Positions 1-6,472 of a DNA stretch of 6,665 nucleotides are shown piece by piece; position 1 is the first letter of the stretch, and each line of letters starts with the position of its first letter. This DNA is from JBOHRE01 sp050732635. GTDB lineage: Bacteria > Gemmatimonadota > Gemmatimonadetes > Longimicrobiales > RSA9. The stretch covers positions 1-6,665 of the forward strand of contig JBOHRE010000138.1 of the NCBI GenBank assembly GCA_050732635.1, read 5' to 3'. The notes below the pieces were generated by a model that worked only from the letters and a program-made list of their open reading frames with translations, did no database searches and was not told the DNA's origin. The position numbers and the translations under genes were made by a program.

Positions 1-1
1 G

Positions 2-1879
2 CCCGACGCCGTGCGCTGGTGGCGCGCGCTCGCCGCGCAGGACCCCTACAGCTCGCGCATCGCGCTGCGGCTGATGGCTGCGCTCGACCGCGCCGGCGAC
101 CGCGCCGCCGCACTGCAGCACGCAAGCACGCACACGCAGCTGCTGCAGCAGGAGATGGGTCTCGCGCCGGACGCCGAGCTGCTCGCGTTCGTCGCCAGGA
201 TCCGCACCCGGCCCGCCGTGTCGATGGCGACGTCGCCAGCCGCGTCGCCCGCGGCTTCAACGCCGCCCGTGCCTCAGCCGCCAGCGCCGCGGCCAGTCGC
301 GCCGGCGGCAATCGAATCGCAGGCAATGGACGCACCGGGCCCGCCGCCGCCGCGGCGGACGCAACCTGCGCGGCGGGTAGCCGCCGCGCTGCTGCTGGTG
401 GTGCTCGTCGTCGCGGCCGTCGCCGTGCTGTCACGCACGCACCTGCGCGCGGGCGCCGACCCCCCGACCCAGGCGATCGCGGTGCTGCCGTTCGCCGATC
501 TGAGTCCGGGTGGCGAGTACGAGTACTTTGCGGACGGCATGACGGAGGAGCTGATCGCTCGGCTGGCGCAGGTCGATGGACTCGCTGTCGTCGGTCGGAC
601 CTCGGTGTTCGCATTGAAGGGCCAGGCCGTCGATGCTCGCGAAATCGCAGAGCGGCTGAACGTGACGGCAGTGCTCGAGGGCAGTGTGCGTCATTCCGGA
701 GACCGGCTACGCATCGTCGCCAAGCTGATCGACGCGCGGAACGGCTATCAGCTGTGGACCGAGACGTATGAGCGCGAGGTCGAGGACGTGTTGGCGATCC
801 AGGACGAGATCTCGCGACAGATCGTGACGCGCCTGCGCGGCGGGCTGACGGAGGCGGACGCATCGCGGCTCACCGATCACGGCACTACGACGGACGATCC
901 CGAAGCGTTCAATCTGTATCTGAAGGGTCGCTACCAGTGGCACCGCCGCACCCAGCAGAGCCTGCGTGCCGCCGCGGACTATTTCCGACAAGCGGTCGAG
1001 CGGGCGCCGGAGTACGCGCGGGCGCACGCCGGTCTGGGCGACGCATACGCGGTGCTCGGCTTTTACGATTTCATGCCGCCGCGCGAAGCATTCCCTGCAG
1101 CGGCGGCAGCCGCCGGCCGAGCGCTCGAGCTGAACCCGTCGCTCGGCGAGCCGCACGCGACGCTCGCGTACGTCGCTCTCTATTACGACTGGGACTGGCC
1201 GCGGGCGGAGCGCGAGTTTCGCCGCGCGCTCGAGCTCGAGCCCGGCTACTCCACCGCACACCAGTGGTACGCCAACTTCCTCACTGCCATGGGCCGGTTC
1301 GATGAAGCGGTCAGCGAGATGGGTCAGGCGATGGAACTGGACCCACTCTCGGTCATCGCGAACGCGGCGCTCGGCTGGGTCCTCTACTACGCCGGCGACT
1401 ACGAGCGCGCCGTCGCGCAGTGCACGCGGGCCCTGGAGCTGGATCCCGATTTCGCTCTTGCCTACCTCTGGCGAGCGCTCGCCCGCGAGGAGCTGGGTAG
1501 GATGGACGCGGCGCTGGCCGATTTCGAACACGCCGTGCGTCTGTCCGGCGCCAGTGCGATCAATGTCGCTTTACTCGCGCGCGCACGTGCACGCGCCGGC
1601 AACCGCGCAGAGGCTCTCGCGCTGATGCAGCAGCTCGAGTCGCGCAGGGAGACGGACTACATCCCGCCGTACGAGCTGGCGAAGGTGTATGAAGCGCTCG
1701 GCGACTCCGACGCGGCACTGCGGTCGCTGGAACGCGCGTACGAGCACCGCTCGCATTCGATGGCCTTCCTTGCGGTGGATCCGCAGCTGGTGCGGCTGCG
1801 GGCCGAGCCCCGCTTTCTGCGACTGGTGGAGCGGGTCGGGCTGCAGCGGACGCCGGGTGGCCGGCGACTGGGTGGCTGA
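2..1879 (+). CDS. BTAD-type transmembrane transcriptional regulator with TolB-like and TPR domains (5'-truncated by the window)
   Basis: The frame is open from the first bases (Pro-Asp-Ala precede the GTG at 11), so the true start and the expected winged-helix DNA-binding domain lie upstream; GTG 11 is not a real start. Counting from the codon at 11: residues 1-65 are the end of a bacterial transcriptional activation domain (WWRALAAQDPYSSRIALRLM, then EMGLAPDAE); 67-119 are a Pro/Ala-rich linker; 123-141 are one hydrophobic membrane span (AAALLLVVLVVAAVAVL); about 155-277 are a TolB/FlgO-like domain (AIAVLPFADLSPGG, FADGMTEELI, VLEGSVR); about 300-610 are TPRs with ALELxP-type helix ends. The architecture resembles CadC-like one-component regulators: cytoplasmic DNA binding, a single span and an exported sensor half. 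Target genes cannot be read from the sequence. The glycosylase gene follows 7 nt downstream, so the two are probably cotranscribed. The exported half is paralogous to that of the convergent cyclase protein. Confidence 0.9.
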   Translation, partial: PDAVRWWRALAAQDPYSSRIALRLMAALDRAGDRAAALQHASTHTQLLQQEMGLAPDAELLAFVARIRTRPAVSMATSPAASPAASTPPVPQPPAPRPVAPAAIESQAMDAPGPPPPRRTQPARRVAAALLLVVLVVAAVAVLSRTHLRAGADPPTQAIAVLPFADLSPGGEYEYFADGMTEELIARLAQVDGLAVVGRTSVFALKGQAVDAREIAERLNVTAVLEGSVRHSGDRLRIVAKLIDARNGYQLWTETYEREVEDVLAIQDEISRQIVTRLRGGLTEADASRLTDHGTTTDDPEAFNLYLKGRYQWHRRTQQSLRAAADYFRQAVERAPEYARAHAGLGDAYAVLGFYDFMPPREAFPAAAAAAGRALELNPSLGEPHATLAYVALYYDWDWPRAEREFRRALELEPGYSTAHQWYANFLTAMGRFDEAVSEMGQAMELDPLSVIANAALGWVLYYAGDYERAVAQCTRALELDPDFALAYLWRALAREELGRMDAALADFEHAVRLSGASAINVALLARARARAGNRAEALALMQQLESRRETDYIPPYELAKVYEALGDSDAALRSLERAYEHRSHSMAFLAVDPQLVRLRAEPRFLRLVERVGLQRTPGGRRLGG

Positions 1880-1886
1880 GCTGCCG

Positions 1887-2501
1887 ATGACCGGGGTCTG
1901 GCCGCGCGCGACGGCGCGCCTGCTCGACGACCCCGTCTTCGGCCCGCTCGTCGAGCGCGTCGGGCCCGTGCGGCTGCGCCCGTCGCGCGGCGCGCCGTTC
2001 GAGTCGCTGGCCGCGGCCATCGTCTACCAGCAGCTCGCCGGCCGTGCGGCGCTCACCATCCACGGTCGCTTCGTCGCCGCGCTCGACGGTGAGGTGCGGC
2101 CGGACACAGTGCTGGCGGCGACGGACGAGACGCTGCGCACCGCCGGTCTCTCGCGCAACAAGATCGCCGCGCTGCGCGACCTCGCCGGAAAGGTCGCGTC
2201 GGGCGTCGTGGAGCTCGCTGAGCTGGACACGCTGTCGGACGACGACGTCGTCGCCTCGCTCACGCGCGTGCGCGGCATCGGCGCGTGGACCGCGCACATG
2301 TACCTGATCTTCGACCTGCAGCGCCCGGACGTCTGGCCGATCGGCGACCTCGGCGTGCGCGCGGGCCTCGCGCGCCTGCTCGGCCGTGATACGACGATCC
2401 TGCCGCAGGAGATGGAGCTGATTGGCGTCGGCTACCGGCCGTGGCGAAGCGCCGTGGCCTGGTACTGCTGGCGCGCCGTCGAGACGATCACGCCGGGCTG
2501 A
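1887..2501 (+). CDS. AlkA-like DNA-3-methyladenine glycosylase (HhH-GPD superfamily)
   Basis: A predicted base-excision repair enzyme that removes alkylated purines (for example 3-methyladenine) by hydrolysing the N-glycosidic bond in the cytoplasm. The 204-residue product has the family landmarks: the helix AAAIVYQQLAGRAA (43-56), LSRNKIAALRDLA (88-100), the helix-hairpin-helix VRGIGAWTA (128-136) and the PIGDLGVRAG segment, in which Asp154 matches the catalytic aspartate of AlkA. No Cys-rich iron-sulfur tail is seen, which argues against EndoIII/MutY. It lacks the N-terminal domain of E. coli AlkA (282 aa) and corresponds to the short single-domain form. ATG 1887 is chosen because it starts just before the conserved region. 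GTG 1872, in frame and overlapping the upstream stop, is an alternative adding five residues. No strong Shine-Dalgarno is visible, so coupling to the upstream regulator is likely. Its last 70 bp are also antisense coding sequence of the cyclase gene, and its final 35 bp are repeated at 4610-4645. Confidence 0.9.
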   Translation: MTGVWPRATARLLDDPVFGPLVERVGPVRLRPSRGAPFESLAAAIVYQQLAGRAALTIHGRFVAALDGEVRPDTVLAATDETLRTAGLSRNKIAALRDLAGKVASGVVELAELDTLSDDDVVASLTRVRGIGAWTAHMYLIFDLQRPDVWPIGDLGVRAGLARLLGRDTTILPQEMELIGVGYRPWRSAVAWYCWRAVETITPG

Positions 2502-4564
2502 ACAGCTCGACGAGCGGTGGCGCCGGCGACGGGCGCGGCGACGGGGAGGTTCGGCAGCCCGAGACGACGCGCCAGCTCCTGGAAGCGCGGGTCGTCGTGC
2601 AGGAGTCGCATGACGAAGTGTGTGAAGAGCCAGGGTGTCCACGGATGGCGTTGCTCATAGGTGCGGCCCAGCCAGCGCATCGCACCTTCGCGATCGCCGA
2701 GGCCCGCGTAGATGAGCGTGAGGCCGAAGGCGTTCGGTCGGGACTCCCGTTCCAGGCCGCTGGCGATCTCGCGAGCCTGCGCCGCGCGCCCTGCCAACGC
2801 ATGGCTCAGCCCGAGCGCCCAGAGCCAGGTCGAATCCAACGCGACGGCCTTCTGATGGTGTGCCAGGGCCTCCGCGTGCATCCCGTTGGCGGCAAACGCG
2901 GAACCCGCCGAGAAGAACGCCCAGGGAAAGTCCGGATTCAGATCGAGCGCCTTGCGGGCCTGACGGACCGCTTCATCGTAGTCTCCGGCCCATACCTCGA
3001 GATCGGCGGCCCACGCGAACCACAGTGGCGTCAGCGGGTCAACGAGCTGCGCACGCCTGAGTGTGGCGCCAGCCTCCTCGTAGGAGCTGGTCAGCGTGAG
3101 CAGCCACGCATAATGCGCCAGCGTCCGCGGCAGGTTGGGATTGAGGTCGAGCGCGCGCTCGAAGGAGCGCTCGGCACCGGCCCAGTCCCAGTCCCGGTAG
3201 AGCCGCTTTTCGGCGAGCGCGCCGTGGGCCTCGGCGAGCGTCTCATCGAGCTCCAGCGCCCGCTCATATGCGGCCTGCGCTCGTTCGAACGCGTCGGGCG
3301 GTGGCGACGGCGTGTGGCTGGCGACGAGGCTATAGCCGAGCGCGAGACCGGCGTACGCCAGTGCGCTGGCCGGATCTGCCTCGACCGCGTCGTGCAGGTA
3401 GGCGAGGCCACGCTCGATCCCATCCGCCGTGAGCCGGTTCAGGTGGAACGTGCCGCGCAGGTACGCCTCGTAGGCCTCGGGATCGACGGGTCGGTTCGCG
3501 GCGAGCCGCGCCCGCTCCTCGGGCGTGAGCGCGACCTCGATCGCACGCGCGATCGCCGTCGCCACCTCACTCTGGAGTCGCAGCACGTCCCGCAGCTCGC
3601 CGTCGTAGCTGTCGGCCCAGACATGCGAGTCGCTGCCGGCGTGGATCAGCTGCGCGGTGATGCGGACCTGGTCGCCGTCGCGTACGACGGAGCCCTCGAC
3701 CAGCCCCTCGACGCCGAGCTCGTCGGCGATCTCCGGCAGCGTCTTGTCACTGCCACTGTAACGCATCGCGGATGTGCGCGAGATCACACGGAGCGCGGCG
3801 ATCTTCGACAGCTCGGTGATCATCGCCTCCGTCATGCCCTCGGCGAAGTACTCCTGCCCCGGGTCGCCGGACAGGTTCGCGAGCGGCAGCACCGCGACCG
3901 ACCGGATCTCGCTCGCCAGCGCCGGCGTCGGGCCGCGCGGCCGCAGGAACAGGAAGCCGACGACCACGACCACGACGGCCGCGATCGCGGTCGTCGCCGT
4001 GGTACGAGGGCCGCCCATGCCGTACCTCAGGCGCTCGCCCAGTCCTGCCTCGAACGGGCCCGTTTCCGCGGGCAGGCCGGTCAGCCGGTACAGCCGCCAC
4101 TCGCCTTCCACGCCGCGCAGCTCGCTGCTGCCCAGGTCCTTGAACCCGAACCCCGCACCCTGAACCGAGTCGCGCACGCCGCGCGACACGAGGATCTCGT
4201 CGCGCCCGGCCTGCGCCGCGACGCGCGCCCCGATGTGCACCGCGATCCCGCTCGTGTCGCTGCCCGCGCCCTCGATCTGGCCGAGGTGGACACCGCACCG
4301 GACGGACAATCCGAGTCGCTGCACGGAGTCGCGCAGCTCCGCCGCACACAGCAGCGCCCGCACCGGATCGTCGAACCTCGCGACGAAGCCGTCGCCCGCC
4401 GCGTTCAGCTCTCTGCCGAGATAGCGGCGTAGACAGGCCCGGATCGCCACGTCGTGACGGCGCAGCAGATCGCGCCACGCCTGGTCGCCGAGCTCGGCCG
4501 CCCGCGCGGTGGAGCCAACGATGTCGGTGAAGAGGATGGTCGCGTGAGAACGGTCGGAAGGCAT
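2432..4564 (-). CDS. Membrane-anchored class III adenylate/guanylate cyclase with TolB-like and TPR domains
   Basis: A 710-residue protein. Residues 6-160 form a class III cyclase catalytic domain: ILFTDIVGST gives metal-binding Asp14, NAAGDGF gives the second metal Asp58, and GSDTSGIAVHIGARV carries Asp103 and Arg114. Asn54 stands where adenylate cyclases have the purine-selecting Lys, and His110 where the transition-state Asn is usual. This pattern resembles actinobacterial Rv1900c-type cyclases, so activity and ATP/GTP preference are uncertain. Residues 190-207 are one membrane span (AIAAVVVVVVGFLFL). About 220-345 are a TolB/FlgO-like domain (VAVLPLANLSGDPGQEYFAE) and about 360-670 are TPRs, both predicted outside the cytoplasm. 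The output would be cyclic nucleotide controlled by an exported sensor/scaffold. ATG 4564 has a GGAG Shine-Dalgarno 5 nt upstream. The homologous upstream regulator ends soon after its FLRLVERVGL motif, but here about 42 residues run on from the matching GLP; the last 23 are antisense to the glycosylase gene. Confidence 0.92.
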   Translation of the reverse strand: MPSDRSHATILFTDIVGSTARAAELGDQAWRDLLRRHDVAIRACLRRYLGRELNAAGDGFVARFDDPVRALLCAAELRDSVQRLGLSVRCGVHLGQIEGAGSDTSGIAVHIGARVAAQAGRDEILVSRGVRDSVQGAGFGFKDLGSSELRGVEGEWRLYRLTGLPAETGPFEAGLGERLRYGMGGPRTTATTAIAAVVVVVVGFLFLRPRGPTPALASEIRSVAVLPLANLSGDPGQEYFAEGMTEAMITELSKIAALRVISRTSAMRYSGSDKTLPEIADELGVEGLVEGSVVRDGDQVRITAQLIHAGSDSHVWADSYDGELRDVLRLQSEVATAIARAIEVALTPEERARLAANRPVDPEAYEAYLRGTFHLNRLTADGIERGLAYLHDAVEADPASALAYAGLALGYSLVASHTPSPPPDAFERAQAAYERALELDETLAEAHGALAEKRLYRDWDWAGAERSFERALDLNPNLPRTLAHYAWLLTLTSSYEEAGATLRRAQLVDPLTPLWFAWAADLEVWAGDYDEAVRQARKALDLNPDFPWAFFSAGSAFAANGMHAEALAHHQKAVALDSTWLWALGLSHALAGRAAQAREIASGLERESRPNAFGLTLIYAGLGDREGAMRWLGRTYEQRHPWTPWLFTHFVMRLLHDDPRFQELARRLGLPNLPVAAPVAGATARRAVQPGVIVSTARQQYQATALRHGR
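2467..2501 (+). repeat. Direct repeat, copy A (coding 3' end of the glycosylase gene)
   Basis: Positions 2467-2495 are identical over 29 bp to 4610-4638. The match resumes over six more bases (GGCTGA, 2496-2501) if one inserted A at 4639 in the other copy is allowed. In this copy the sequence encodes the C-terminus of the glycosylase, including WRAVETITPG and its stop. On the other strand it encodes part of the cyclase C-terminus (GVIVSTAR). Both copies are in the same orientation and lie at the two ends of the cyclase gene. Confidence 0.9.
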
Positions 4565-4569
4565 GGCGA

Positions 4570-4575
4570 CTCCAC
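4570..4575 (-). promoter_or_regulatory. Shine-Dalgarno for the cyclase gene
   Basis: On the minus strand the sequence reads GTGGAG followed by TCGCC and the ATG, a 5-nt spacing. It supports ATG 4564 as the cyclase start. It also agrees with the protein, because the conserved cyclase motif FTDIVGST begins only 12 residues later. Confidence 0.7.
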
Positions 4576-4609
4576 GCTAGGACCGCAGATCCAGAAGGTC
4601 AACGAGCAC

Positions 4610-4645
4610 GCTGGCGCGCCGTCGAGACGATCACGCCGAGGCTGA
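4610..4645 (+). repeat. Direct repeat, copy B (non-coding, upstream of the cyclase gene)
   Basis: A second copy of the glycosylase gene's 3' end: 29 identical bases (4610-4638), an extra A at 4639, then GGCTGA. Here it lies in the intergenic region 46 bp upstream of the cyclase start codon and no gene is attached to it, so it looks like a detached remnant or a duplication footprint. Because of the extra A, the glycosylase frame would read past the TGA here. Beyond it, similarity to the sequence after copy A is weak (about 9 of the next 17 bases). Confidence 0.88.
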
Positions 4646-4864
4646 CCGATTCGGCAGGCGGGAACATCCAGCGGGAGCTCCGTCTGCTCCAGGTGCACGA
4701 GCCCCGGGCACGCCGCCCTCGCGCGCCGGATGACTCACGGCTCTCGCCCGCTGCTGCATTCGCACCGGAGCTCGCCGGCTGTACCCACGCGACCGGGAAG
4801 CTTATCCTGAGGCACGGGACGACATTTCGCCGCGCATAACAGTCCACCATCGAGGCCACCGCCC

Positions 4865-5275
4865 ATGAAGAAATTCGCGCTCCTGATCTACAACGACAGC
4901 GCACTTCTCGACGCGCTGCCTGCCGCAGAGTTCGACGCGACGATGCGCGGCTGCCTCGAGCACGCCGACGAGCTGCGCGCCAACGGACGGTTGCTCGATT
5001 CGCAGATGCTCGAGGACGCGAGTTCGGCCAGAGCGGTTCGTGTTCGCCACGGCCGCCGGACGATCACGGACGGGCCGTTCTCTGAAACCAAGGAGCTGCT
5101 CGGGGGCTTCAACGTGATCGAGGCCGAGGACATGGACGAGGCCATTCGCATCGCGTCGGAGTTTCCGTGGGTGGCTACGGGTTGCGTCGAGGTGCGGGAG
5201 ATCCGCGACATCGGCGCTGTTCGGCAGCGCGTCTACGGCTCCGCCTCCGCGGTCCACGAGCCGAACCGCCGGTGA
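4865..5275 (+). CDS. YCII/DGPF-domain protein
   Basis: A 136-residue member of the YCII-related (DGPF) family. These are small dimeric alpha-beta barrel-like proteins; in many high-GC bacteria they are encoded beside ECF sigma factors, but their biochemical role is generally unknown. The sequence shows the family's opening strand MKKFALLIYN, a helix with LEHADELRANGRLL (31-44), the signature DGPFSETKELLGGF (69-82) and the closing strand VEVREI (108-113). The length is a little above the usual 110-125 residues because of a C-terminal tail of about 20 unconserved residues. ATG 4865 is preceded by GAGG at 4852-4855. The stop overlaps the GTG of the next gene in a GTGA, which implies translational coupling to the secreted peptidase. 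No ECF sigma gene is present in this window. No function can be assigned beyond family. Confidence 0.88.
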   Translation: MKKFALLIYNDSALLDALPAAEFDATMRGCLEHADELRANGRLLDSQMLEDASSARAVRVRHGRRTITDGPFSETKELLGGFNVIEAEDMDEAIRIASEFPWVATGCVEVREIRDIGAVRQRVYGSASAVHEPNRR

Positions 5276-6189
5276 ACGCTCTGAACGATCGGTTCTACGG
5301 ATCGCAGGGTTGGATCGCCGTCGTCGCCACCGCACTGCTGGGAATCGTCATGACGCAGGGCGCCGCGGCGCAGCAGCCGCTGAAGCTGTTCATCTCCGTC
5401 GACATGGAGGGGATCGGCGGCATCGGCACCGGCGCGATGACGAGCGCGGGTGGCAAGGACTACGAGACCGGGCGTCGGCTGATGACGGGGGAGGTGAACG
5501 CGGTCGTCGCGGCGATCCTCGAGCATGGCCCGGCCGAGATCGTGATCAACGACTCGCACGGTGACATGCAGAACCTGCTGCACACCGAGCTGGATCCGCG
5601 GGTGACCTACATCCAGGGCAGCATCAAGCCGTACGGCATGGTCGAGGGGCTCGATGCGACGTTCGACGGCGTGATCTTCCTGGGCTACCACGCGCGCGCG
5701 GGCACGGCCGGCGGCTTCCTGGCGCACACGGGCTCGGGCGCGGTGAAAGGCTTGTGGCTGAACGAGCGCGAGGCGGGTGAGGGCGACATGAACGCGGCGT
5801 TTGCCGGCTCGCTGGGCGTGCCGGTCGTGCTGGTGAGTGGCGACTCCGCCACCGTCGAGCAGCTCGCGACCTCGCTCGACGCCGAGATGGTGACGACGAA
5901 GGTCGCGGTCAGCCCGCAGTCGGCGGCGCTGCGGCACCCCGAGCTGGTGCGCGAGCGGCTGGCCGCGGCGACGCGGCGCGCGCTCGCGAACATCGGCAGT
6001 GCCGCACCGCTGCCGGTCGAGGAGCCGGTGCGCGTCCGGCTGCGCTTCGCCGACGTGACCACGCCGCAGATCCTCGAGGCAGTGCCCGGCGTGCGCCAGG
6101 TCGACGGCTACACCGTCGAGTTCGAGTCGCCGACCATGGCCGCTGCCTACCGCCTGATCCGCCTGCTCTACCGGTTCGTCAGAATCTGA
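5272..6189 (+). CDS. Secreted M55 family D-aminopeptidase (DppA-like)
   Basis: A predicted zinc peptidase of family M55, typified by B. subtilis DppA, which removes N-terminal D-amino acids from short peptides. In this 305-residue reading the zinc ligands align as Asp44 and Glu46 (SVDMEG), His96 (NDSHG), His140 (GYHARA) and Glu170 (AGEGDMNA). The spacing between the first three ligand sites (52, then 44 residues) equals that in DppA (Asp8, His60, His104). His152 corresponds to DppA His115 with a one-residue insertion. The GTG at 5272 is chosen because it gives an N-terminal signal peptide: hydrophobic 14-27 (WIAVVATALLGIVM) and a likely cleavage near GAAA-QQ (30-35). It also forms GTGA with the upstream stop. 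ATG 5350 would remove the signal. DppA itself is cytoplasmic, so export is notable and suggests action on periplasmic or extracellular peptides, perhaps muropeptide-derived. No strong Shine-Dalgarno is seen, consistent with coupling to the YCII gene. Confidence 0.92.
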   Translation: MNALNDRFYGSQGWIAVVATALLGIVMTQGAAAQQPLKLFISVDMEGIGGIGTGAMTSAGGKDYETGRRLMTGEVNAVVAAILEHGPAEIVINDSHGDMQNLLHTELDPRVTYIQGSIKPYGMVEGLDATFDGVIFLGYHARAGTAGGFLAHTGSGAVKGLWLNEREAGEGDMNAAFAGSLGVPVVLVSGDSATVEQLATSLDAEMVTTKVAVSPQSAALRHPELVRERLAAATRRALANIGSAAPLPVEEPVRVRLRFADVTTPQILEAVPGVRQVDGYTVEFESPTMAAAYRLIRLLYRFVRI

Positions 6190-6319
6190 TGGCCCGCGAC
6201 CCGGCTCGGCGCGCCGCGTCGCCGTACCCGTCCCCGTCCTCATCGCTCGAGCGGCCGTCAGCGTAGCCAGCCCGGGCGCCTCGTGGTCGTCCCATCCGCG
6301 TGACGGCAGGCACGGGGCT

Positions 6320-6332
6320 GTACAAGTTGTAC
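6320..6332. promoter_or_regulatory. Operator-like inverted repeat in an AT-rich island
   Basis: GTACAA-G-TTGTAC is a perfect 6-bp inverted repeat around one central base. It lies in a run of about 20 bases (6321-6340) that is clearly AT-richer than its surroundings. The form is typical of operators for dimeric regulators, but no specific family can be named. A weak promoter could overlap it (GTGACG at 6300-6305 with TACAAG at 6321-6326, a short 15-bp spacer). It lies 148 bp upstream of the small gene's start codon. Confidence 0.4.
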
Positions 6333-6343
6333 CAAAACGCAGA

Positions 6344-6381
6344 GGGTCCCGTGGACCCGGGCCGGCCGCCGCGGACCGGCC
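6344..6381 (+). other. Two adjacent GC-rich hairpins
   Basis: GGGTCC (6344-6349) pairs with GGACCC (6353-6358) across a 3-base loop. Next, GGCCGG (6360-6365) pairs with CCGGCC (6376-6381) across a 10-base loop. No T-run follows either stem, so neither is a standard intrinsic terminator. They could be a structured RNA leader, or chance in GC-rich sequence. Confidence 0.4.
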
Positions 6382-6408
6382 ACCGGACGCTGCCCGAAGC
6401 CTCGTGGA

Positions 6409-6426
6409 CGCCGGCCGCGGCCGGCG
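6409..6426. repeat. 18-bp perfect palindrome
   Basis: CGCCGGCCGCGGCCGGCG is its own reverse complement over 18 bases. It lies 54 bp upstream of the small gene's start codon. It might be a protein-binding site or part of a folded leader, but GC-only palindromes arise more easily by chance in this base composition. Confidence 0.5.
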
Positions 6427-6466
6427 GAACGGCGCTTGAAGCGCGAAGCAGCGACCGGACCGCTGC

Positions 6467-6472
6467 AGGAGG
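6467..6472 (+). promoter_or_regulatory. Consensus Shine-Dalgarno for the small basic protein
   Basis: AGGAGG is followed by 7 nt (CCTCGAA) and then ATG 6480. It is the strongest ribosome-binding site in the window. It decides that the small gene starts at 6480 and not further upstream. Confidence 0.85.

Larger units (their letters stand above)
4565..4864. other. Divergent intergenic region between the cyclase and YCII genes
   Basis: This 300-bp region separates divergently transcribed genes and so should hold both promoters. I see the cyclase Shine-Dalgarno at 4570-4575, direct-repeat copy B at 4610-4645, and a GAGG at 4852-4855 that is a plausible ribosome site for the YCII gene (9-nt spacing to ATG 4865). 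A weak -10-like CATAAC lies at 4835-4840, but I find no convincing -35 box with it. The stretch 4646-4830 shows no recognisable gene, operator or terminator. An antisense reading frame through it has no recognisable protein character. Confidence 0.6.

Noticed and set aside
707..1531. 274-codon minus-strand open frame inside the BTAD/TPR gene
   Set aside because: Antisense shadow of the TPR-coding region, with no domain character.
1560..2642. 360-codon minus-strand open frame across the regulator end and glycosylase gene
   Set aside because: Its translation is Arg/Ala/His-rich low complexity, and it is antisense to two genes with recognisable domains.
2441..4432. 663-codon open frame on the + strand across the cyclase gene
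   Set aside because: It is antisense to a protein with clear cyclase, TolB-like and TPR motifs. Its translation is Arg/Gln/Glu-rich with no domain, and long antisense frames are normal at this GC content.
2467..4645. Reading the direct repeats as target-site duplications or termini of an insertion sequence
   Set aside because: Target-site duplications are normally 2-14 bp. No transposase gene and no terminal inverted repeats were found, so only an unspecified insertion or duplication is supported.
4615..4670. Intrinsic terminator near repeat copy B
   Set aside because: The GGCGCGCC palindrome there is short and lacks a following T-run on either strand.
4599..4904. 101-codon minus-strand frame in the divergent intergenic region
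   Set aside because: No recognisable motif, and it overlaps the start of the YCII gene. The GVIVSTAR string shared with the cyclase C-terminus is explained by the direct repeat.
5233..6243. 336-codon minus-strand open frame across the M55 peptidase
   Set aside because: Antisense shadow; the + strand carries all M55 zinc ligands at the correct spacing.
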